A stretch of DNA of 64,000 nucleotides, from contig NC_060063.1 of NCBI RefSeq assembly GCF_020283565.1, forward strand, positions 41,252,856 to 41,316,855. Reading direction: 5' to 3'. Position 1 is the first letter of the stretch. Each line of letters starts with the position of its first letter. The translations under genes and the position numbers were made by a program. Under the pieces are notes generated by a model, which had not been told where the DNA came from, made no database searches, and worked only from the letters and a program-made list of their open reading frames with translations. Shown in pieces: positions 32,363 through 44,489 of the stretch. This DNA comes from Trifolium pratense. Taxonomy: Eukaryota; Streptophyta; Magnoliopsida; Fabales; Fabaceae.

Positions 32363-35300
32363 ATGATGAACAAAATAAAACAATCTCTTGCCGGAATCTC
32401 GAATTCCGGCAACAAGAAAAAACTCTTCATCTCCCTTTTCACAACTCTTCTCATTGTAGCTTCCATTATTGCCATTGTTGCATCAACAACAAAAAATTCC
32501 AACAAAACCAAAAACAACAACATTTCTTCATCTTCTCTTTTACTCTCTCACCATTCACACACCATTATCAAAAAAGCTTGCACAACCACACTCTACCCTG
32601 AACTCTGTTTCTCAGCCTTAGCCTCTGAGCCAAACATAACTCACAAAGTCACAAACCACAAAGATGTAATTTCATTGTCTCTTAACATCACAAAGAGAGC
32701 CGTTGAACACAATTACTTCACCGTCGAAAAACTTCTCTTGCGAAAAACTCTCACAAAAAGAGAGAAAACTGCTCTTCATGATTGTTTAGAAACCATTGAT
32801 GAAACACTAGATGAACTCAAAGAAGCAGAGGATGATCTTGTACTTTACCCAACTAAAAAGACACTTTATCAACATGCTAATGATCTTAAAACGCTCATAA
32901 GCTCCGCCATTACCAACCAGGTAATTTTTTTTTTTTTTTAAACTGCAAAAGTTAGTAGCATAGTCGAATACATTATATTCATTTTGATCGGATAATTTAT
33001 AATTTATATTCACTAATAAGTGGATAGATGTTCGAGCGCAAGAGATTAAAATGTAGTATTAAAATTCTAATCCATAAAACTATAAACACAAAGATATATG
33101 TATCTGGGCCAACAATATATGAATTTGGGCCAGATACATATATTATTTTGTTTATATTTTGTTGTAAACGGAATAATATGTGATAAATTGTGTGCGTTTA
33201 TTTATCTGTTTTCTTTTGGTGTTCTAACGTTAACACTCGTGTCTTTCCGCCTAACAAACTAGGTAACTTGTTTGGATGGATTCTCACACGATGGTGCCGA
33301 TAAGCTTGTAAGGAAGGTTCTAGAAGCAGGACAAGTCCACGTGGAACACATGTGTAGTAATGCATTAGCCATGATTAAGAACATGACGGACACAGATATA
33401 GCTGAATTTGAACAAACCAATACGGTGTTAGGAAGTGGAAAAAACAATAGAAAATTATTGGAAGACGAAAATGGGGTGCAGTGGCCGGAGTGGATGTCAG
33501 TAGGGGACAGGAGGCTACTTCAAGGGGCAGCGGTGAAAGCGGATGTGGTTGTGGCAGCGGACGGAAGTGGGAACTTTAAGACGGTGTCCGAGGCTGTGGC
33601 TGCTGCTCCTTTAAAGAGTAGCAAGAGATTTGTTATTAAGATAAAAGCTGGGGTGTATAAAGAAAATGTGGATGTGCCAAAGAAAGTAACTAATATAATG
33701 TTTTTGGGAGATGGTAGAAGTAATACTATTATTACCGGTAGTAGAAATGTTGTTGATGGAAGCACCACTTTTCACTCAGCTACTGTTGGTAAGTTTTTCT
33801 TCACTTCACTTTTATTTTTATTTTAACTTAAAATACATATTTATAACTTATAGTACATATTTCATACTCATAATATGAGATCAAGATTTACTACAGTAAA
33901 TTATCACTATTTTCAATCTGAGCTATTAATTATATATAAGACGATACATATTAGTTATGCTATAAAATCTCTAATTATATATAAGACGGTCTTAATATAG
34001 TACTACGTGAAAATTGTGTTAATATATTTTTTTCAATTATTGGATTTGTGTGGGATTTTATTCTTGTTATTTTACTTGATCATGGTTTCTCAAAAAAGAA
34101 ATGAAAGATAATGTTGTAACGGTCGTATATATATCGGTGTGGATTTCCTGCTGTCAATATTGATGCAGTTTTCACGCGGTAGTCATTTATGACCGTTTGA
34201 TCTGACATGTACGGCAGTGATTATTTTCACTAATTTTATTACTTTATTAATTTAAACCGTCTGATCAACAATCAACAGCTGAGATCGAAAACCGCGTGAA
34301 AACTGCGTGCTTTTCGACTGCAGCAAATCTCAATCCGTATATATATAATGAGTCATTGTTTAAAGGAATGTCCCTACATGGATACTGAAATGGTCATGTG
34401 CATGTGGGGTGGTGTCCTTGGAATATGCTTTGTTGGTTTGTTTTCACATTTCAATGACACAACACAACTAGGACTTAATTTAGAAATTTCTTGCTAAATA
34501 CCAAAAACCATGTTTCAATAAAAACCAGAGTGCATGTTCTCAAAATAAACTAAATTATAAAATAGATTTTTTTTTACGATTAAATTATAAATTAGTATTT
34601 AAAAGAAAACCATTCATCCAAAGGTGATCTATTTACTTTTATAAAATGAGTTCTTCTTGTGTTGAATAATATACAATTTTTAAAATTTTCGCTTGGAGAC
34701 ATTAGTCACAAGATAAAGTACCAAAAGTCTTAAAGATTACTATATTTAGGATCCGAATTTGCTACGGTAATAAAATCACACAATTTCAATCTCAGCCATT
34801 GCTTCTTGATTGGACGAATCTGATCAAATCAGCTATAAAATTCATCAAAATAATCACAACCATACATAACAGATCGGACAATCTACAATCATAAAAACTT
34901 TGTGGAATATTACAGCAGGAAATCTGCTTCCTATATTTTGTGCAAACTAACAAAAGTGCCCACCATAAAATTGGGATAGCATACAACAAAAATAGGAGTG
35001 TGACATCACAAAATAGATATTGAAAAAGTTGTTAAGCTAACCAATTTTGACTCATATGTGTGTGACTTGTGATATTAAAATTTTAAATGATTAAAACCAT
35101 TTTAGGCAAAATTGTAGCCAATAGCTTGAGTTGGCTAATAGCTTCACATGGCTGGACCTAATAGTGATTAAATATGGTTACACTAATTAACATGTTGAGA
35201 AATTTTTTTTGTAAACAAAGAAAAACATTTAGAGGAAAATTATGTGTGTTGGGTATTATATAATCACTTTAACACCTATAATTTGGGGATATAATGTGGT

Positions 35301-38300
35301 CCCAGATGTTTGAACAACAATTCTAAGGTTCATCATAATTTTTATTTTGACTAAAAGATTCATTTTAATTGTTATAATTATAAGACAATCTGTTTCTTTC
35401 AATCAAATGGGTCAGCATGCACATGTATTGTTGGTTGTTGGTTGTTTCTTGTTCTGATATTTGCTTGCTCAAATATTTGTTTTTTTTTCTTTCTTTCTTT
35501 TAAATATTTAATAATTAGAAAATTCACTTTAAAGGTGAATAAATGAAGTGTTTGACATTTGAACCGAGTTTTGTATATATAGTGTAATATTTCTGCCAAC
35601 TGAATTAATCTTATGAGGACAAATATTTGGTCTTTTAGTCACTAAAAATCAGTTACTATTGACTTTAGTCTTTATCTTTTTTTTTGGTCAAGTAGTCTAA
35701 TGACTAGAAATTCCACCTTATAGGTGAATAAGTGGAGTGTCAGGGTTCGAATCCTGACTCCTGCATATATATTGTAATGTTCATACTAACCGAGTTAAGC
35801 TCACGGGACCATCTTTATCCATTTTTAATCTTCATAGTTTTAATATATTTTAGTTTTTATTTTATCCTCACATTTTTTTTGAGGTATATTCTCTTAATTA
35901 ACTAGTTAATTTATTTTTAAAAAATATTACAAATTTAATCTTCAACTATAACTTTGTTGTTAAAAATTACTTTTTCTTTTATAAATAAAAGAGTAGCTAG
36001 TAGAAAAGAGTATACCTTTATTAAAAAAAGATGTTATATCTGAAAAGGGTTGTAAACTTGTAATACAGCTAAGACAAATATTCATTAAATTTGGCTTTAT
36101 ATATTCGATTATAGTTCTCAATCTCTTTCAACTTTTGTCTTCACAATTAAGTTTGAATTTTCAATCCATGAACATTCCATGATGGTTCCTAATTTCCTTC
36201 AATCATGCATGGCTCCCTATCCATTATAGCCACACCCTTGCATGACATTTCTATATTAATTCATTTAATTCTAAAGTTCCCCTCCCTTTCACATTAAAAT
36301 CTTTAGTCCACCTATGATTATCTTATGTCATATAAAACATCTTAGAAACATATATCATCATTAGTCCAAAAAAAAAAAACAAAACTAATATCATCTCATT
36401 ATTTAGTTATTAATTAGTATAACTAAAACCAAAAGTCCAATCTTATATATCTCATTAGTCAAAAAAATCTTATATATCTCATGTCATACATGCATATCTT
36501 ACTTCTCTAATTGTCCTATATTGTAGATGGTTCTTTCCACTTTATCAAATCTTAGACTAACCAAATAATATATATTTACACATATTTAATTTGTTGAAAA
36601 AATTAATTTTAAACTTGAAAAGAATTATTTTTAGGCATGTTAAATTTTTAGTGTCTTTATTTTTTTTTATATTTAATTAAAGTGGTATTAGTATTAGAAG
36701 TATGTCTTTGAAGTTTCTAACAACAAAAAGAGTATTTAATTTCAATTAATACTTTAATTAATTAATATATGTTTAGAAGATAAGGTCTTCTTTATATCTG
36801 TCCAAAAAAAAAATCATGTCTATGTCAACAATAATTGACACAAAGTCCTTTTGGTGCTGTAGTTGTACACTTGTACTATGGACTTATCTCATCATCATGT
36901 CCTCTCAAGTTTCAACTTGTCCTTAGAAAAAGTTTAGTTTATTGATAACAAATTTAATAGTCATGCTAGATTTTAAATGTGGAAGTTAATTGCCACCAAA
37001 ATTTGTGTTCTATTTACTCAAAACTAACCAACTCAACTGTTTTGGTACCTATATTTGAATTCATTTAACCACCATAGTTTAATATATAACATTATTCTTA
37101 TAGTAGTACGTTATATTAAACATACGGGCAATCTCAATCAAGAGATTTCTTACTTATAATTAGTCAATGAATAGAAATTTAAATATGATTTACTAGAGGA
37201 GTTATAATGTCAACATTTCAAAATCTCTTTTTGTTGGAATGAGCCATATTAATTTGATGATGAACATGCCTCATCTTTTTTCTTTTGGATTGATACTTGG
37301 GAGCTTCAATTGAAAGTTTAGATTCATCCTTGAAATAATGAGATCCAATTTAAAAGATTAATATATTTAAAAAATGTTCGTATATACCCATATGTTTGAA
37401 ATTGAACTTCTAACCACCAGAATGGATCCTCCGTCGAAGGATTTTCACGAGAGGGATGTAAAGCGAAAAACCTCTTAATTCATCAACTCCCTCTCACTAA
37501 AACTTTGATCGACTAAAATCGAGCAATCTAAATTTTAAACTTAATATTTTAAACTGTAAAAAAATAATAAAAAATTATTTTAAAATATAAAACGTCTGAT
37601 TAAGCAATATTAAGTAGTCGATTGTGTGCGAATTGTGCCGGCACACAATCATGACAAACAAGTTGAATACAACTCATCATCAAACTTTATTCACAAGCAC
37701 TTACAACTTACTAGTGTGCCCACATAATTGCTTTTTAAAATTTTTGTCCCTTTATTTTATTACCCTATTGTATTGTCAATTTCCACACATTCCAAAAATA
37801 AACATGTGAAAATGAAACCAAAACTAAAAACATTGTTTTTCTTGCATCCCTTTAAATGTAATTGCAGCCATAGTTGGAGGGAACTTTTTAGCAAGAGACA
37901 TAACATTCCAAAACACAGCTGGCCCTTCAAAGCACCAAGCAGTTGCCCTAAGAGTTGGTGCTGACCTATCAGCCTTCTACAATTGTGACATTATAGCATA
38001 CCAAGACACACTTTATGTTCACAACAATAGACAATTTTTTGTAAATTGTTTCATCTCTGGTACCGTTGATTTCATCTTTGGCAATGCAGCCGTTGTGTTT
38101 CAAAATTGTGACATACATGCTCGGCGTCCTGATTCAGGACAAAAAAATATGGTCACGGCGCAAGGTAGAGTTGATCCTAATCAAAACACCGGAATTGTTA
38201 TACAAAAATGTAGAATTGGTGCTACTAAAGATTTGGAGGGTGTGAAGAACAATTTTCCTACTTTTCTTGGGAGACCTTGGAAGGAATATTCAAGGACAGT

Positions 38301-38559
38301 GATTATGCAAAGTAGTATTAGTGATGTTATTCAACCTGTTGGGTGGCATGAATGGAATGGTAATTTTGCATTAAATACTTTGGTTTATAGGGAATATCAA
38401 AATACTGGAGCTGGTGCTGGTACTTCTAATAGGGTTACTTGGAAAGGATTTAAGGTCATTACTAGTGCTTCTGAGGCCCAAAGTTTTACTGCTGGAAGTT
38501 TTATTGGTGGGTCTAGTTGGTTGGGCTCAACTGGGTTTCCTTTCTCTCTTGGGCTATAA
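32363..38559 (+). CDS. PME3: Type-I pectin methylesterase with PMEI pro-region (AtPME3-like)
   Basis: Three exons (32363-32920, 33263-33788, 37868-38559) total 1776 nt, 591 aa. The enzyme removes methyl esters from cell-wall homogalacturonan. An N-terminal signal-anchor segment spans about residues 20-41. The PMEI-like pro-domain covers about 65-240, with Cys73 and Cys82 plus later conserved cysteines and the phrase [19 protein letters not shown]. The cleavage motifs RKLL (249-252) and RRLL (269-272) follow. The catalytic domain (about 280-590) shows QAVALR (Gln385), YQDTLY (Gln407, Asp408), DFIFGN (Asp429) and LGRPW (Arg497), so all expected active-site residues are present. Intron 1 falls in the pro-domain, and the 4.08-kb intron 2 carries a MITE and two SINEs. 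The C-terminus ends GFPFSLGL as in AtPME3. The symbol is given by similarity to the Arabidopsis protein. Confidence 0.94.
34128..34345. mobile_element. MITE with CACGCGG inverted arms, PME3-like intron 2
   Basis: The left arm reads GATTTCCTGCTGTC and GCAGTTTTCACGCGG. The right arm, on the complementary strand, reads GATTTGCTGCAGTC and GCAGTTTTCACGCGG. Outer ends continue into TATATA-rich flanks, so the target-site duplication is unreadable. Non-coding. Confidence 0.65.
35480..35619 (-). mobile_element. SINE with 10-bp target-site duplication, PME3-like intron 2
   Basis: Flanked by CAAATATTTG at 35470-35479 and 35620-35629. On the minus strand it runs from a decayed tRNA-like head through the family tail (TTCACCTTTAAAG) to an A-rich end. 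It is an older, more diverged copy of the family seen at 35677 and 7590. Confidence 0.7.
35677..35811 (-). mobile_element. SINE with 8-bp target-site duplication, PME3-like intron 2
   Basis: Flanked by TCTTTATC at 35669-35676 and 35812-35819. On the minus strand: A box GTGAGCTTAACTCGGTTAG, B box GGATTCGAACCCTGAC, tail TTCACCTATAAGGTGG and ACTACTTGAC, then poly-A. It is the best-preserved copy of the family here and lies only 58 bp from the previous one, in the same orientation. Confidence 0.8.
35830..37860. other. Remainder of the 4.08-kb PME3-like intron 2
   Basis: AT-rich sequence with no coding frame and no clear element ends. The acceptor before exon 3 is AATTGCAG. I see nothing else to annotate. 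Confidence 0.6.
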
Positions 38560-39787
38560 ATTGGTTTTTATTTGAACCTTTATTTTTATTTTTTATTTTT
38601 AATTAATTGTCATCTATTAAGTGACGGGGAGTTATAAAGTTAACGGAATAAAATTGTATAAGAGAGGAGAAAATGGATAACAAGAGAGAGATCATTGATT
38701 AAGATGAAGTTTTTCTTTTACTTGTATTGGTTGGATTATTTTAGTAAAGTGTCATGTGCTCTATATGTGACTTTATTTATTGTGATATTGCCATTGTTTA
38801 AATGATGATTAATGTATTTTTGAGATTTTGGTTTGGTCAAGAATTAATTAAAAAAAAAAAAAAAGGACATGCAGAAGCATCACAACATTGATGGACATTT
38901 CAAATATGTTGTAATCTACTACATTAACGATCATATGCATTGCACTATAAATATATTTGAAAAACGGGAAATTGAGAGAAAATATGTCAATTGTTAAGAA
39001 CCATTTTTTATAATGATGAGGGCTAAAATTAAAAAAAAATAAAAAATTAGACATAAATCAAACAACGGGTAGTAATCTCCAAGATAATAGCTAAGAATAA
39101 ATGTCTATATCAAAAACATCTAAATGTAACTTAGAGAGCAACATATATTTGCTAAAGTATCGTCACATTGGTTTTCATGATATCACAGTTACTTATGTTT
39201 TTGTTAAGATTCATGATATTAGAGTAAAAGGAGAAAAAAGTTTGAGAAATTTGTAATGGAACTAATAGAATTGATACAAATGAATGTGTCAAATCACAAA
39301 TGAGTACAACTTCTATCTTATATACTAACCAGTTAATGGACCTATACTAACTAGCTAATGGACCTATATATTAAAAAGAAAGAAAATTAAGTGAAAATAT
39401 ATGTGAAGAACCAAATTTTGTTTTGTATTTATAAATTTTAGAGGTAAAGCTACTCTGTTCCATGATCAGGTTCATAAGTCCCAACAAAGACTACGAGTAG
39501 TACTTAGTGTGTGTGACCTCAAAAAAATTATTCACCTAAGTCTTGCAAAAAGTTCTTTAAATCCTCCTACCATATATCTTACTTTCTTCGTTTCATATTG
39601 ATTGTCATTTTATATTTTAAAAATTTGGGTTAGATATTTGTTTTGGTCTAAAGAAATTTGAGTTAGATTTAACTCAATCATACAAATGAAAAAAGATTCA
39701 TATGGAGTGTTATTTTACTTTTTTGATGCAACATTATTTTTATTTTCAATTACAATTATATCCTTTTAAAAATATTCTATGCATTAT
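38560..39787. other. PME3-like 3' UTR and AT-rich downstream spacer
   Basis: The first 250-300 bp are probably 3' UTR. The rest is A/T-rich, with a local repeat ACTAACYAGYTAATGGACCTATA (in two adjacent copies near 39325-39370). No gene is seen. Confidence 0.5.
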
Positions 39788-39849
39788 TCTTATGTTTTTT
39801 TATATCAAGTAATCTAATAACTAGAAATTCACCTCTTAAGGTGTGTGGA

Positions 39850-40310
39850 TTACTCTTAGTTATTGTTTCGGACTGAGCCAAGAACCGACACACGTGGCCA
39901 GCTTGCACAAAGATCTAGTCTATATTTAGTCTTCTCAAGTAGCTTTGCACACAAGCTAAGGGTAATGGACATCATAGTTCCTATGCACCTCTTATAGCCA
40001 ACACTCTCCTCTCAACGCTCCTGAGACCGTTAAATCCCTCTCGACGGCTCCCACTGCTCCACGCCAGTTGTTGCCAGCTGTCACTGAGAGTTATAATCGT
40101 CTCCCTCTATATAAAGGTATGCTTTGACGCCAATGTACACAATTTCAATCACTTTCACTTCTCCTTAATTACAGACTGACTTGAGCGTTGATTTGCTAAC
40201 ATGTTTGCAAGTACCTTCCTCACCGTACCAGAAATCTATATCCACCATAACCATCTCAAGCCTCATCGTCGGAGTCATCTAGTTCTACTTTCAGCTGATC
40301 AATTATGATT
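39850..40310 (+). mobile_element. LTR-like fragment (Ty3/gypsy-type wording)
   Basis: The sequence has the features of a plant retrotransposon LTR: a GC-richer block, a TATA-like CCCTCTATATAAAGG at about 40104-40118, and downstream ACTGACTTGAGCGTTG and TTTGCAAGTACC, a wording common near the R/U5 part of gypsy-group LTRs. A 50-bp SINE tail fragment (39788-39838) lies just to its left. No internal gag-pol, primer-binding site or second LTR is present, and exact ends are not clear, so it may be a solo or broken LTR. Confidence 0.5.
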
Positions 40311-41100
40311 CTGTCAAATGCTCTAATGATTAACGATAATTTCGTAAAATTGTTACATTTATTAAGCTATTTCCTCCCCTTAATCTATGTAATAAACCTA
40401 AATGTAATGAAGACCTAAATGTAATGATAGATTTGCATTCAATCTGGTTGGCCTCTTAGAATAAAATCAGGAAAAACAACTGGTACTTAGGTCCAAAAGA
40501 AATATATGCTTAGACACTTGGTGGAATGGTGGGTTGGAGAATTGCATGACCGTCTGTCTGTACATTACATTTTGTTTGGTCGGGTTTTGAATTATTTTTT
40601 TGGCAAAAGGACTTAGATTATTTTGATCGGTAGACAAGATACATTTTATCATCCGCATGAGTTGTCTACCAAACATCATAAACCTCAAACTTTGCCATAT
40701 GTTATCCTATCTTGTATTTTTCTATTCAGTACTTAGTTAACAATATAATTGGTAACATTAAAATGTTAGTCTGAAAATATTTAGTTTGAAAGGAAAGTAT
40801 TACAACATTGTTGCCCTAAAATAGTAATGAGAATAATAACATGTAGACATGTGGGGAACAAATGGCATGCCTTTTTAGCGCAATTAGCGGATAGGATACT
40901 GTATTCTCTTCATTGATTTGTGCTACGCGGGCCGGCCTGCTATTCTTAAATTGCCATTTGCCCATTTCCAACAATACTATTATTATTATATACTTCCGTT
41001 GAATTTATTTGTTTTAGTTTTCACATATGAGGATTTTTTTTTTTTTTTTTCTTTATGATAATAAAGAACTTTTTTTAATGGCGAATATAATAATAATAAT
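40311..41100. other. Spacer, nothing recognised
   Basis: AT-rich, with a long T run at 41036-41051 and AAT/ATT trinucleotide runs near 41085-41115. No gene is seen. Confidence 0.5.
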
Positions 41101-41111
41101 TATTATTAATA

Positions 41112-41484
41112 ATTAGGTCTCTTCACAAGACGAACAGAGACCAGTAAAAAAGTGTTGTATATAAGCGGAATACCGATGAAAATAACAACACAGACACTAC
41201 CTAATAGTGGTCAACTTCTAATCTTATTCTTAGAAGGACACTCCTCAGCTTTCAGACCACCAGAGAACACATCAATACGACCCATAAAGATGTCACCAGA
41301 CTCTAATTCTCGAACTCGAATCAAAAGTGTTCGGCCAATCAGAATCCAAAAAGCAGCTCCATGAGCCAAAATTGGCGAGACAACGGTAGAAAGAAAACCT
41401 AGGCAGATAAGTCTCAGCTTGCAGTCCGTCTCCAAATAGTCAACACCACAGTAGAGGTCAACCAGATACAAAGAATTCTGCAAA
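41112..41484 (-). pseudogene. Unrecognised membrane-protein-like fragment
   Basis: The minus strand carries an open stretch of about 90 codons (41211-41483) with the wording CLGFLSTVVSPILAHGAAF, WILIGRTLLIRVRELESGD and MGRIDVFSGGLKAEECPS. After one in-frame TGA the same frame continues with a hydrophobic segment, GSVCVVIFIGIPLIYNTFLL, and then SVRLVKR. Two hydrophobic segments and a complex amino-acid mix look like real protein history, unlike the other short frames nearby. A possible splice acceptor (TTTGCAG) precedes it at about 41478. I do not recognise the family. It could be exons of a broken gene or a gene piece captured by a transposon. Confidence 0.4.
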
Positions 41485-41649
41485 TCTCAACAGATTTGAA
41501 AAACATCGGAGACTAAAAAAAAATCCTGCAAATCTCAACAAATTTGGACGCGGTCAGAGAATCAATATTGAAGCAGACCTATCACACACGTTTTGTCTCT
41601 AATTTTTTTTAAGATGTAATTTTAGTCAGTAAAAAAGAAGGATATATTT

Positions 41650-41862
41650 TTTTGGTATTACCAATAATGAATTGATTTAAGTGGTAATGGTCTTGGTCTC
41701 TTTAAGTATGTAGTCAGAGATTCAATTCCTGACTCATAAGTATGGAAAAAATTTGGTTGGGAGTGGAGAACCCATCTTTTGTGCCCCACAGGTTCCCTGA
41801 CGGAGATTAGTTATCGCTAGGCGGTGAAAACTCTATACTAATATCATGGTAAATAAAATAAA
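41650..41862 (+). mobile_element. SINE, third family, with 12-bp target-site duplication
   Basis: Flanked by AAGGATATATTT at 41638-41649 and 41863-41874. Inside are an A-box-like TTAAGTGGTAATGGTCTT and a B-box-like GATTCAATTCCTGACTC, a body with GCCCCACAGGTTCCCTGACG, and an A-rich 3' end (GTAAATAAAATAAAA). The length of 213 bp and the long duplication fit a SINE. Confidence 0.75.
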
Positions 41863-41958
41863 AAGGATATATTTGGACGGTTGATATATATAAAAAAAAC
41901 TGAAATAGATGGCATCTTATAAAAATAAAATAAAAATAGAATGGTTAACAAAGTAAGA

Positions 41959-42857
41959 GTTTTTTTTTTTTTATAATTAAAAATGTATTATATCGGAGTA
42001 CAAGGGTACTCAAACCCTTACAATACAAAACATGTTATTATAGACTTTGGATACATGTTAAAGGATCAAGAAACCAATCAGAAAAAGATAATAACAAATT
42101 ACGGCAAGAACGACCGCTAAACCAAATCCAAGAAATAGCCTTAACATCATCCAATAATTGGGAGGCATTCTGCAAAACTCCGTTAAAGACCACGTTGTTT
42201 CTAAGCTTGCAAATACTCCAAGAAGTAGCTAACCAAATCAAATGCCTTAATCGGCTAGCTTTTTTCGATTTAATCAAATTACCGAAAGATAAAAAATGAT
42301 TCCATCCTTCCAAATTAGTCGGAATGCCTTGTCCTAACCATCTGTAAATGGCAATGAAAGAAAAGATGGGAGCAATCTTCACTATGCAGAAAGCAAAAAA
42401 TGCAAGGAAGGTTATGCGGGTTAAGCAATATACCTCTATGGTTAAGAGCAGCCCGTGTCGGTAGTTTCTCTAGTAGTAATCTCCAACCAAATACATTAAC
42501 TTTGGACGGAACATCGTTCTTCCAAAGCTTTTTGACAGCTATTGCTACATTTGAATCCAGAACAATGGTGTTGCAAGACTGTAACAACAAATTATAGCAG
42601 GAATTAACAGAAAAGAGACCAACTGAATCCGGAACCCAACACCATCTATCTTGAGTATTTGATGGGAAAATAGCGTCAACCAAAAGATTCTTAATCTCAT
42701 CAAGTTGTTGTTCATCACAGCTGGATAATGTTTCAGTCCATTGCCAAGACCACACGGGAAGCTTGCCGTTCCAACTCAGCCTATCTGCAATCATAATAGT
42801 CTGATGTACTTCTTTAGCAAAAAGATTAGGGAATAAGTCACAAAAAGCAAGATTCAT
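41959..42857 (-). pseudogene. 5'-truncated LINE with zf-RVT-like domain
   Basis: The minus strand codes in two overlapping frames for the C-terminal part of a plant LINE ORF2. Frame 1 (42315-42857) gives WSWQWTETLSSCDE, VKKLWKNDVPSKVNVFGWRL and IFCFLHSEDCSHLFFHC (zf-RVT cysteine/histidine pattern). Frame 2 (42038-42382) gives IYRWLGQGIPTNLEGWNHF and LIWLATSWSICKLRNNVVFN. A frameshift near 42340 separates them. A poly-T run at about 41960-41974 on the plus strand is the LINE poly-A tail. Reverse transcriptase and endonuclease domains are missing, so this is an inactive truncated copy. Confidence 0.8.
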
Positions 42858-43139
42858 ACTTCACAAACGTGTGAGTTCAAAATTCTCACAGCCAGTTTTT
42901 AAATCTTGAGCTATGCCCTTGACTCACGTAAGTTTTATCTTTTAAAATAAATGAAGTACAATGAAATAAAGTAGAGAGGAATGAAATAAGGTAAATTATT
43001 TGACATTTTGAAATTTAGTTGAATACCGATACTCCATAGATAAAATTAATTAATTAATATAAAAACCATGATATAGTGTTTCTGTGAGCTTAACTCGGTT
43101 GGTAAGTACATCACACTATATGTGTAGGAGCCTGATGGT

Positions 43140-44489
43140 GGCTCTGCAAGTGCATAGAATCACAACCAAGTAATAAAGTGATAAATTATCGTTCTCCACA
43201 GATATTGTGCCAAAATTAATAGTTTCGCTTAGAAATTTAGAAAGTAAAGTTGCTTTGCATTCACTTTGTTTGTTTGAAAGAGTTTTGCATTAGAAATAAA
43301 ATAAATAACAATAAAGTAAAAGACGAGAAAGTAAAGAGCAATAATAATAAAAAGGTTGTGCGAGTAGATGCACAGGGTGGTTAAATGTTTCAAATTCATC
43401 CCTTACTCCTGCTTAGTAAGTGGCGTTATACTATACATCATTATCAGTTATAAGCTACCAGATTAATTTCTATTAAAATAAGCCTAGTATTCCTATACTT
43501 ATTTCTATTGCAATCTGACTTAGGTCGAACCAATTAAGCGTGGATAGGTTTAGCCTTCGTTATTTCGTATCATTACCTTTAACGGGTTCAACCTCTAAAG
43601 AGTGCGTCCTAATCTTTAGAAGTTAAGAATTTAACAAGTTCTCTACCCTAACTCGATTTCCTAATATCATTGCAGAATTTAACTACGTGCGATTCTTAAT
43701 CTTGCTCCCGTACCGTCAGATACTGAATTTAATGGTCTCATATTGGTAGGATGAAATGTCTTTTTAGTCTGGCCTATTAATTCTGTTGTCACAGGATCAA
43801 CTAATTTCCTCTAGGTTCATTCAATTAATGTGATCAATATTAAAAATGAATAATTAAAGCTAAAACAAATATAGAAAATAACGTAATAACAATTGAGCAT
43901 AAACTTTATCAAACCACCCAGGGTTACATGTCTCAAGCATTCGTAAGAGGGTTCATCTACTCGACCTAACCTAGGAAAAATAAATTACAAAGACAATAAA
44001 AGAAAAGACCTTTATTGGCCTTGGAGTTCATTGGCCCTCCTTGCCTCCTCCTTAGAGTTCTCCTAACTCTAGAGTGGATATTGAATAGTTCTCAATATTT
44101 ATGAATGAATAATACTGAAAGAAGATGACTCTATTTATAGTTTTTCAGCTGGATTTGGTATTTTTCTGCGCACCCATCGTATCCATCGTGGCCACGATGG
44201 CATGTAATTTTGCCTCATCGTGACCATGATGGATCATATCGTGGTACGATGGAAGATTTGATCAGAATTTTCTGTTTTTCTTCAACTACCTTCATCGTGC
44301 CACGCAGGTATGTTATCGTGGGTACGATGTGTGCGCTGTTTAATACATTTTTGCCCTTTTTTTTTATGTTTTTTCACTTTTCTTGCTTCTGGGTCAAGTA
44401 ACTTCACTTTTTCAGGTATTTGCTTGTTTTTGGGCTTCAATTGATATTAAAACTACCCTAAATTACTACTAAAAACATCATATAATTGA
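43140..44489 (-). mobile_element. Insert of about 1.35 kb within a SINE; longer relative of the repeat at 13523
   Basis: In reverse orientation it shares both ends with the repeat at 13523-14097: TGATGACAGTCAATTATATG at one end and ATTCTATGCACTTGC at the other, plus a GTGGAGAACGATAA block. A 5-bp CCTGA repeat flanks it. No coding region is visible. Size, 5-bp duplication and sequence wording suggest a non-coding LTR-retrotransposon derivative, but I cannot show two LTRs or a primer-binding site. Confidence 0.5.
44165..44335. repeat. Cluster of short inverted repeats built on CATCGTG
   Basis: Within the 1.35-kb insert, the word CATCGTG and its complement CACGATG recur many times: a perfect palindrome CCATCGTGGCCACGATGG, then CATCGTGACCATGATGG, ATCGTGGTACGATGG, CATCGTGCCACGCAGG and TATCGTGGGTACGATG. 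The outer edges (CGCACCCATCGTA and TACGATGTGTGCG) also pair loosely. The region can fold as nested hairpins. Confidence 0.8.
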
